Positions 57,806 to 64,000 of a stretch of 64,000 nt of DNA are shown here, piece by piece. Origin of the DNA: an uncultured Prevotella sp. (GTDB lineage: Bacteria; Bacteroidota; Bacteroidia; Bacteroidales; Bacteroidaceae); assembly GCA_945869265.1 (NCBI GenBank), contig CAMBOI010000002.1:62001-126000 (forward strand), read 5' to 3'. Numbering within the stretch: position 1 is the first letter of the stretch; each line of letters begins with the position of its first letter. A program made the position numbers and the translations under genes. The notes beneath the pieces were generated by a model. That model was not told the origin of the DNA. It was given only the letters and a program-made list of their open reading frames with translations, and did no database searches.

Positions 57806-59140
57806 TCACTTGTAAACGGTTCGTTTATCTACGACTCTCACAGCCTTGCCCTCGCTCACGGGCAGTGTGCCCTTGGGCACGAGCTTGACAATTGGAGTAA
57901 GTAGTATCTCGTCCTTCAGTGCCCTGGTGATAGACTTCTGCAGGGCCGTCAAGCGCTGGTAATCGTCAGTGAAGAGCTGTTCGAGTTCTACTTCGACCGT
58001 CATATTGTCGTTGTTCTCGTCGGTGGTGAGAGTTATGAGATAGTTATTTGCGAGTTCTTTGAACTGCATCAGTATCTTCTCAATCTGTATCGGGAAGATG
58101 TTCACTCCGCGCAGAACCATCATGTCATCGGAACGTCCGCGCATACGGTCGAGGCGCACATGGTTGCGTCCGCATGGACATGAGCGTCCCAACACCCTTG
58201 TGAGGTCGCGGGTGCGGTATCTCAGTAGCGGCATTGCCTCGCGGCATAGTGTGGTGAGCACCAATTCACCTATCTCACCGTCGGGCACTGGCTCCAACGT
58301 CTCGGGATCTACAATCTCCACGATATAATAGTCCTCCCAGAAATGGAGCCCGTTCTGCTCCTTGCACTCAAATCCCACACCAGGACCGCACATCTCCGAC
58401 ATACCGAAGGAGTTGTATGCCTTCACTCCCATCATATCCTCGATGCGCTTGCGTTGCTCCTCTGAATGTGGTTCGGCTCCAATGGCGAGCACCCTGAGCT
58501 TTGTGTCCTTGCGAGGGTCGATGCCCTGTTCCACCATCACCTCGTGCAGACGTGTGACGTATGACGGAACGGCATGCACGGCTGTAGTGCCGAAGTCGGT
58601 CATAAACTTAATCTGTCGCAGCGAGTTGCCTGCAGCAGCGGGAATAGTGAGCATTCCGATGCGCTCTGCTCCATATTGGAATCCCAATCCGCCGGTGAAC
58701 ATGCCATAGCCCGATGAGTTCTGGAATACGTCATCAGGACGCAGGCCCACCATCCAGAGGTTACGTCCCACCTGGTTTGCCCATTCGTCAAGATCCTTTT
58801 GGGTGTGGAGGATTACTGTTGGATTGCCGGTGGTACCTGATGACGAATGTAGGCGCACGCACTCCGTCAATGGCACCGATGCCAGGCCGAAGGGATAGTT
58901 GTCGCGCAAGTCCTGTTTTGTTGTAAACGGGATGCGTCGTATGTCTGCCACCGACGTGATACTCTCGGGAGTAACTCCAGCCTTTTCCAGTCGCTCGCGA
59001 TATACGGGATTGTTCATGCAGCGCTTCACGATGTCTCTCAATCGTTCCACCTGCAGTTTCTCTATTTCCTCCCTCGACATCGTCTCTAATTGAGGGTCGA
59101 GGTATTCTGATTTCCAGTCGGGTAATTCTTTTCTGTACAT
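57806..59140 (-). CDS. paaK: Phenylacetate-CoA ligase, second paralogue
   Basis: 444-residue AMP-forming aryl-CoA ligase. P-loop SSGTTGNPTVILHTQKD (about 99-115), GYGMFTGGLGFQYGAERIG, NSFGMSEMCGPGVGFECKEQNG, RYRTRDLTRVLGRSCPCGR, and RMRGRSDDMMVLRGVNIFPIQIEKIL near residue 340. The cysteine pair SCPCGR in the middle is the usual variant of PaaK. It follows iorB by 30 nt and precedes the ACT-domain gene; this iorA-iorB-paaK-ACT order is a conserved block in many anaerobes. Confidence 0.94.
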   Translation of the reverse strand: MYRKELPDWKSEYLDPQLETMSREEIEKLQVERLRDIVKRCMNNPVYRERLEKAGVTPESITSVADIRRIPFTTKQDLRDNYPFGLASVPLTECVRLHSSSGTTGNPTVILHTQKDLDEWANQVGRNLWMVGLRPDDVFQNSSGYGMFTGGLGFQYGAERIGMLTIPAAAGNSLRQIKFMTDFGTTAVHAVPSYVTRLHEVMVEQGIDPRKDTKLRVLAIGAEPHSEEQRKRIEDMMGVKAYNSFGMSEMCGPGVGFECKEQNGLHFWEDYYIVEIVDPETLEPVPDGEIGELVLTTLCREAMPLLRYRTRDLTRVLGRSCPCGRNHVRLDRMRGRSDDMMVLRGVNIFPIQIEKILMQFKELANNYLITLTTDENNDNMTVEVELEQLFTDDYQRLTALQKSITRALKDEILLTPIVKLVPKGTLPVSEGKAVRVVDKRTVYK

Positions 59141-59170
59141 TTTCTTTGTGTCTCTGTGTTTTATTATATA

Positions 59171-59740
59171 TCACTGTGCTCCCATATCAAATGCCTTGAG
59201 GTTGGCCTCCACCACAGCCTCTCCTTTGCGGGCGAAGATAGTGGCAACAGCTTCACGAAGAGCCTCAGATGACAAAATCTCAATGTATTTCGCTGCCATA
59301 CCCAACAGCACTACGTTGGCCGAGCGAGCAGATCCTGCATCCTTTGCCACAGCCTCGATGTCGAGCATCACCACCTTGTTTGGCAAGGCATTGAGTTCGT
59401 CGAAGAGTGCCTGCTCCTCGGGGTAGTTGGGAATATTCACAAATGGCTTGTTGCTTGTCACTATCACTCCGTCCTTGGCCAGGTAGGGCAGATAGCGCAG
59501 GGCTTCCATTGGTTCCATTGATATGATGACGTCGGCACCGCCCAGTGGTATGAGGTCGCTGTAGATTTCATCGTGTGAAAGGCGAAGGTTTGACTGCACG
59601 TCACCGCCTCTTTGGCTCATTCCGTGCACCTCTGCCTGTTTAAGGTTGATGTTGGCCTTAGTGGCGGCCTCGCCTATGATTGTAGCGATGGAGAGGATTC
59701 CTTGTCCTCCCACACCGCAAAGTATAATGTCTTTCTTCAT
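59171..59740 (-). CDS. iorB: Indolepyruvate:ferredoxin oxidoreductase, beta subunit
   Basis: 189-residue gamma-type subunit of 2-oxoacid:ferredoxin oxidoreductases. The glycine-rich N-terminus DIILCGVGGQGILSIATIIGEAA and EVHGMSQRGGDVQSNLRLS are diagnostic. Together with IorA it interconverts aryl pyruvates and arylacetyl-CoA using ferredoxin. It is separated from iorA by 84 nt that include three CTTAACTC units. Confidence 0.93.
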   Translation of the reverse strand: MKKDIILCGVGGQGILSIATIIGEAATKANINLKQAEVHGMSQRGGDVQSNLRLSHDEIYSDLIPLGGADVIISMEPMEALRYLPYLAKDGVIVTSNKPFVNIPNYPEEQALFDELNALPNKVVMLDIEAVAKDAGSARSANVVLLGMAAKYIEILSSEALREAVATIFARKGEAVVEANLKAFDMGAQ

Positions 59741-59792
59741 ATTGTTTTAAGTGTAATTTTGGAGCATTGGATATAAGCGCAATAACATTTGG

Positions 59793-59816
59793 CTTAACTC
59801 CTTAACTCCTTAACTC
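59793..59816 (-). repeat. 8-bp tandem repeat CTTAACTC, three copies, between iorA and iorB
   Basis: Exact copies at 59793, 59801 and 59809, a few bases downstream of the iorA stop. Confidence 0.92.
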
Positions 59817-59824
59817 CTCAAAAA

Positions 59825-61447
59825 TTATCCTTTAGCCTTCCTCTCCCTTGCATGTCGTGCAGCTGTCTGTATGCACTCCCTTCTTGGTATGATTACCGAT
59901 ACTCCGTTGTATTCAATCTCTTCGCGAATGGTGCGTGTTATCTCCTCCATATTCTTTGGCAGAGGTACCACCACGCGCACATGTTCCGGTTCAACGCCAA
60001 GACCGATGCAGATAGCCTCAAACTTGTTGGTGCCTGCAGAGTCCTGTCCGCCTGTCATACCAGTGGTGAGGTTGTCGGAGATAATCACCGTGATATTCGA
60101 CTTGTCGTTGACGGCATCCAGTAGTCCTGTCATTCCCGAGTGTGTGAATGTAGAGTCGCCGATGACGGCTATTGAGGGGAACAATCCGGCGTCGGCGGCA
60201 CCCTTGGCCATTGTGATGGATGCACCCATATCTACACAACTCGACAGTGCTTTGAATGGAGGCAGTGCACCGAGGGTATAGCAACCGATGTCGCCGAAGA
60301 TGCGGTGGTCGGGATATTCCTCAGCCACCTTGTTGAGGGCTGCATACACATCGCGGTGTCCGCATCCCTGGCAGAGCTGTGGGGGGCGTGCGGCGAGATT
60401 CTTTGCCTTAGGCAGAATCTCAGGTGCCTCCACACCGAGAGCTGCAGCCACCGAGTCGGGAGTCAGTTCGCCCGTGCGTGGCAGAGCTCCGGTAAGTCGG
60501 CCGCATACGTTATAACCAGTGCCGAGCATAGCCTTCACGCTTTCTTCCACCACCGGTTGACCATCCTCCACTATCAGCAGTCTTCCGCTCTCCTGTGCGA
60601 GCATCTCTATGCGCTGTTGGGGAAGGGGATATTGCGACACCTTTTCTATATTATATAAGGTGCGCTTATCCTCGGGCAACTGCCCGAGCGCTTCCTTCAC
60701 ATAGTTATATCCAATACCGCAAGCCACGATGCCAGTCTTCTCTTCTTTCTTGCCCTCCTCGGAGTACTCACTGCGGTTGAACAACGACATATTACTTGCC
60801 ATCACCATCTCCTCTTGCTTGTCGATGAGTGCGTCGTATTTCTTGCGTGCAATACCAGGCAGCAGCACCCATGCGTCAGTGGATATGTTGATGTCGTTTT
60901 CCTCGCGTGGTTCTCTCACCACAACGCCGGCTCGCGAGTGGGCGAGACGTGTCACCACGCGCAGCAGCACCGGTTCCTTTATTCTCTCCGAGTAGTCGAA
61001 TGCTGCCGCCATCATGTCGTAGGCCTCCTGCTGGTTGGATGGTTCAAAGATTGGCAGCAGTGCAAATTTGCCGTAGAAGCGCGAGTCCTGCTCGTTCTGA
61101 CTGGAGTGCATCGACGGGTCGTCGGCAGCCAGTACAACGAGTCCGCCCTGCACACCCGTTATGGCACTGTTGATAAATGCGTCGGCACATACGTTCATGC
61201 CCACATGCTTCATGCACACCAAGGCACGCTTGCCGGCATACGACATGCCGAGAGCCGCCTCCATGGCAGTCTTTTCGTTGGTACACCATCGTGAATGAAC
61301 TCCGCGCTCCTTGGCAAGTGCGTCGTTCTGAATAAATTCCGTAATCTCGGTAGAAGGAGTTCCGGGGTAGGCATACACACCGCTCAGTCCGGCATGTATG
61401 GCTCCCAATGCGATAGCTTCATCGCCGAGAAGAAGTCTTTTTTCCAT
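59825..61447 (-). CDS. iorA: Indolepyruvate:ferredoxin oxidoreductase, alpha subunit
   Basis: 540-residue thiamine-diphosphate enzyme of the archaeal-type IOR family. N-terminal pyrimidine domain (LLLGDEAIALGAIHAGLSGVYAYPGTPSTE), middle domain, and C-terminal TPP-binding domain with CQGCGHRDVYAALNK, DIGCYTLGALPPF, GDSTFTHSGMTGLLDAV and ISDNLTTGMTGGQDS. It ends at RRECIQTAARHARERKAKG, lacking the C-terminal two-[4Fe-4S] ferredoxin domain of archaeal IorA, so electrons must pass from the remaining parts to an external ferredoxin in another way. I recall the same short form in Bacteroides, so it is probably normal here. First gene of the operon. Confidence 0.94.
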   Translation of the reverse strand: MEKRLLLGDEAIALGAIHAGLSGVYAYPGTPSTEITEFIQNDALAKERGVHSRWCTNEKTAMEAALGMSYAGKRALVCMKHVGMNVCADAFINSAITGVQGGLVVLAADDPSMHSSQNEQDSRFYGKFALLPIFEPSNQQEAYDMMAAAFDYSERIKEPVLLRVVTRLAHSRAGVVVREPREENDINISTDAWVLLPGIARKKYDALIDKQEEMVMASNMSLFNRSEYSEEGKKEEKTGIVACGIGYNYVKEALGQLPEDKRTLYNIEKVSQYPLPQQRIEMLAQESGRLLIVEDGQPVVEESVKAMLGTGYNVCGRLTGALPRTGELTPDSVAAALGVEAPEILPKAKNLAARPPQLCQGCGHRDVYAALNKVAEEYPDHRIFGDIGCYTLGALPPFKALSSCVDMGASITMAKGAADAGLFPSIAVIGDSTFTHSGMTGLLDAVNDKSNITVIISDNLTTGMTGGQDSAGTNKFEAICIGLGVEPEHVRVVVPLPKNMEEITRTIREEIEYNGVSVIIPRRECIQTAARHARERKAKG

Positions 61448-61803
61448 GTTGCTCTAATATGTTATTATTTTAGTTATAATTATCAAGTTGTAATGTTGAC
61501 ACATCAATTCGGTGCAAAGATACATATTATTATTTAAATAAACGACAAATTTCTTGTTTTTTTTTATGTTTACTGATATTTTGTGTTTCAATTACAAATC
61601 TTAATGGTGCTTTTACAAAAATATTTAGAAAATATGCACTTATAACTTTAATCTGCGGGGTTGTTTTTTAATGGGCAAAATGTTAAAAACCTCATAAAAC
61701 ATCAAATAATTATTGAAATGCTATCTTTTTTTGTTTCTTTTTTGAGAAAAAATACTATTATATTGAAAGAAATTTGTAACTTTGTAGGCAAATTTGTAAA
61801 AGT
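61448..61803. other. 356-bp divergent intergenic region
   Basis: Very AT-rich. Contains the iorA promoter (minus) and a TAACTTTG box (61777-61784) before the gene at 61804. No small gene is supported. Confidence 0.6.
61515..61549 (-). promoter_or_regulatory. Promoter of the iorA operon
   Basis: Minus-strand TTTG (61549-61546), 23-nt spacer, TATCTTTG (61522-61515). The spacer is a little longer than usual. Confidence 0.55.
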
Positions 61804-62376
61804 ATGGCAATTTTAAAGAAAGACGGCCATTTATCTGGAAGAATAGGCGACTATGTATTCCAGTTTCAGAAAGGAGTTCAGACTGTCAGGCAAAGGCCGA
61901 GCCACTACAACGACAGGAGGACGGAGGAACAAATCGAACTGCGGCATAAGTTTAAGGATGTGCAGCAATTGTACAGGAAAGTGAAGCAAGCCGTGAAAGA
62001 TTGTTTTGAGGACAAACGCCCTAACCAGCGCGATTGTGATGCATTTATGTCCCTCAATATTAAAGACTTTGGCATGTTGTCCCACGGTTCGCTGCCCCAA
62101 CTCGACAGCTATGTCGAGGATGGTTGTCTGTGTTTCCACCTTAATGAAGAAGAATGGAAGAAGGGTGACATTCTCAGATTCATCAGTGTGGGCGAAACTG
62201 TGGCACGATACTCAGATACCCCAATTACCGACACCTCGTCACGCATAGTGATGAGCGAGCCGTTGTCTGCTGGTGAGTACTGCTGGATTCATATCCGCCA
62301 GTCAAGAGGCAAGCAGATGGTATCAACGCAGAAACTTGTTTGTGTGTCAAGTGCAGGTCAGCACCAAAGTCGGTGA
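61804..62376 (+). CDS. Unrecognised 190-residue protein (DUF6266-like N-terminus)
   Basis: Cytoplasmic-looking protein without signal peptide. Its N-terminus (LSGRIGDYVFQFQKGVQTVRQRPS) resembles Bacteroidetes DUF6266 proteins, which begin GxVGNLVxxKxKGxxVVRxRP, but the resemblance is from memory and short. The middle is basic and helical (KFKDVQQLYRKVKQAVKDCFEDKRPNQRD) and the second half looks beta-rich. A TAACTTTG box 20 nt before the start and an ATG in good context support expression. The stop lies in the first copy of a repeated CACCAAAGTCGGTG motif. Function unknown. Confidence 0.65.
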   Translation: MAILKKDGHLSGRIGDYVFQFQKGVQTVRQRPSHYNDRRTEEQIELRHKFKDVQQLYRKVKQAVKDCFEDKRPNQRDCDAFMSLNIKDFGMLSHGSLPQLDSYVEDGCLCFHLNEEEWKKGDILRFISVGETVARYSDTPITDTSSRIVMSEPLSAGEYCWIHIRQSRGKQMVSTQKLVCVSSAGQHQSR

Positions 62377-62486
62377 ACCTCCAATGTACCTCTATACCAA
62401 AGTCGGTGAACCTCCGCACCAAAGTCGGTGCAGGTCCGCTATTTTATTAGAGAAACTGCGGAGGACGACCGAGTTTGGTGCGGAGG
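62362..62486. repeat. CACCAAAGTCGGTG repeats and large imperfect hairpin
   Basis: CACCAAAGTCGGTGAACCTC occurs at 62362 and, slightly changed, at 62396; a third copy (62417-62430) forms with flanks one arm (62411-62439) that pairs at about 24 of 29 positions with 62458-62486. Confidence 0.8.
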
Positions 62487-62607
62487 AAGATGCCACATAC
62501 GTGAGTTGGAGGAAATCTATGGTGATGTTGTGATGATATAATGAAACAAAATGTGCCTCCTTTACCTTTTTTAATACAGAAAAACTTTCTATTTGGATTA
62601 TTTTTAG

Positions 62608-62615
62608 TAACTTTG
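62608..62615 (+). promoter_or_regulatory. -7 box of hsdR
   Basis: TAACTTTG followed by CGCCC, 41 nt before the start codon. No TTTG at the expected spacing. Confidence 0.5.
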
Positions 62616-62656
62616 CGCCCATACAATCTGAGAATGACAAAAGAAAGAAACATATA

Positions 62657-64000
62657 TGTCGAAATTCAATGAAGCGACAAGGGTACAGATGCCAGCAATG
62701 GTGCATTTGACTCGCCTGGGATATAAATACTTCGGGAAGATTCACGAAGCCACCAAGGGTACTGTCTATGACGACGATACCAATATCTTGTTGGAAGTGT
62801 TTAAGAAGAAGTTTGGAGAATTGAATCCAGGTCACGATGGAGAGTATCTTCAAGTGTTGCGTGACATCCGTAAGGAATTGAATGATGATGACCTCGGCAG
62901 AGGATTCTATCAACGCCTGAGATCGGTGTCTCCTGTCCGATTGGTTGACTTTGAAAATCCTAAGAATAACGATTTCCATTTTACAGCTGAGTTCACTTGT
63001 AAGAATGGGCAGGATGAGTTTCGCCCGGATATTACCCTGTTTGTAAACGGCTTGCCGCTTTGTTTTGTCGAAGTGAAAAAGCCCAACAATCATGGGGGGA
63101 TGGTGGCAGAAAGCATCCGTATGAACAAGGAACGTTTCCCCAATAAAAAGTTCCGTCGTTTCATCAATATTACCCAACTGATGATATTCTCCAACAACAT
63201 GGAATATGACACCTTGGGTGGTATTGTCCCAATACAAGGCGCATTTTATTGTACAGGGGCAAGAAATTCCTCCCCATTTAACTGCTTTAGAGAAGAGAAT
63301 CCTGGCAGCATGAAGATAGCTCCCTATAATAGGGATTATCCATATCTTGCTATCGACAAGGAAACGGAAAAGAAAATACTGAGCGACTATAACTGCCAAG
63401 TCATTCACACCAGCCCTGAGTATCAGACAAACCTTGGAGTGAATACACCTACAAACAGGATACTCACATCAATGTGCAGCCCTGAAAGACTGCTCTTTAT
63501 TCTTCAATACGGCATTGCATACGTGCGTATGGAGCGTGAAGTGGATGGAAAGATAGAATCAACAGACCAAAAGCACATAATGCGCTACCAGCAGATGTTC
63601 GCTGCAATGGCTATCAGGCAAAGGCTTTCAGAAGGTGTAAAGTCTGGTGTCGTATGGCACACACAAGGAAGCGGAAAGACGGCTCTGTCATATTATCTGA
63701 CATATATCTTGAACGACTTTTATGCAAGGCAAAACAAGGTTGCCAAGTTCTATTTTATCGTTGACCGTCTTGACCTACTTGAACAGGCCAAACAGGAGTT
63801 TGAAGCCAGAGGCCTTTTGGTTGCTACTGCCAACACAAGGACGGAGTTGATGGAACAATTCCGACAGAATCAGGCACAACAGGGGGCAAGCGGACAAGCA
63901 GAGATTACCGTTGTTAATATTCAGCGTTTTGCCGAGGACAAGGAAAAGGTTAACATCACCGACTATGCAACAAACCTGCAGCGCATCTTCATTCTTGATG
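62657..64000 (+). CDS. hsdR: Type I restriction enzyme R subunit (3' end outside window)
   Basis: First 448 residues of HsdR, the motor and nuclease subunit that translocates and cuts unmethylated DNA with HsdM and HsdS. The N-terminal nuclease domain has the PD-(D/E)xK-type motif RPDITLFVNGLPLCFVEVKKPN (about residues 118-142), and the helicase begins with HQF-like RYQQMFAAMAIRQRL and Walker A in VWHTQGSGKTALSYYLTY (about 334-345). The start ATG at 62657 follows a usable promoter. hsdM and hsdS are not upstream, so they must lie to the right. The reading frame is open to the last base of the window. Confidence 0.93.

Noticed and set aside
59825..61447. IorA considered truncated for lack of a C-terminal ferredoxin domain
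   Set aside because: The frame ends cleanly, and I recall the same short form in Bacteroides, so it is probably the normal form in this lineage.
62392..63408. 338-residue open frame on the minus strand over hsdR
   Set aside because: The plus strand carries clear HsdR nuclease and Walker motifs through the same region.

Overview
The window is a chromosomal segment of a Bacteroidetes bacterium, most likely Prevotella or a close relative. The evidence is SusC/SusD pairs, GldH, long Bacteroidetes-type LptF/G and RodA proteins, C10 (streptopain-like) proteases, a stand-alone IMP cyclohydrolase, A-rich leaders in place of Shine-Dalgarno sites, and many promoters of the Bacteroidetes form TTTG-N19-21-TAnnTTTG. 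The assignment rests on recalled family features, not on a database search.

Region by region. 1-6.0 kb (minus strand): ExbB (cut by the window edge), a class I aminotransferase, RibBA, an LptF/G permease and a START-like protein. 6.1-9.1 kb: tRNA-Met, nitroreductase, a zinc/cadmium-type P1B-ATPase that lacks its nucleotide-binding domain, and a Fur-family regulator. 9.2-15.5 kb: IMP cyclohydrolase and the rod-shape cluster mreB-mreC-mreD-PBP2-rodA. 15.5-19.3 kb (minus): metF-holB-ricT-gldH. 19.5-25.6 kb: GH51 arabinofuranosidase divergent from a sugar porter and a receiver-only response regulator, then tRNA-Lys, a PerM-type permease, RsmI and a coiled-coil lipoprotein.

26.5-46 kb is the accessory region. 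Two divergent AAA ATPases, separated by twin palindromes, lie between two nearly identical 33-bp hairpins. Next come two SusC/SusD loci whose susC genes diverge from a tyrosine recombinase gene and start with a 77-bp perfect inverted repeat spanning leader, start codon and signal-peptide codons. The recombinase is followed by 0.9 kb of tandem repeats and stem-loops. This looks like a phase-variable outer-membrane uptake locus. The right-hand locus continues with a lipoprotein and two secreted C10 cysteine proteases, so peptides are the likelier cargo (RagAB-like). A third copy of the 33-bp hairpin, inverted, lies between the protease genes. A short gene for a 26-residue hydrophobic peptide with a consensus promoter follows.

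46-51 kb: an ADP-forming acyl-CoA synthetase carrying an in-frame GC-rich palindromic insert, a truncated remnant of an AAA_4-type ATP-binding gene, and an intact AlbA_2/AAA_4-type gene. 51.4-61.4 kb (minus): a nine-gene operon iorA-iorB-paaK-ACT-porin-SSS symporter-thioesterase-paaK-aminotransferase, which links aromatic amino acids and arylacetates and fits either aryl-acid salvage or amino-acid fermentation. 61.8-64 kb: an unrecognised 190-aa protein and the start of a type I restriction gene hsdR, cut by the right edge.
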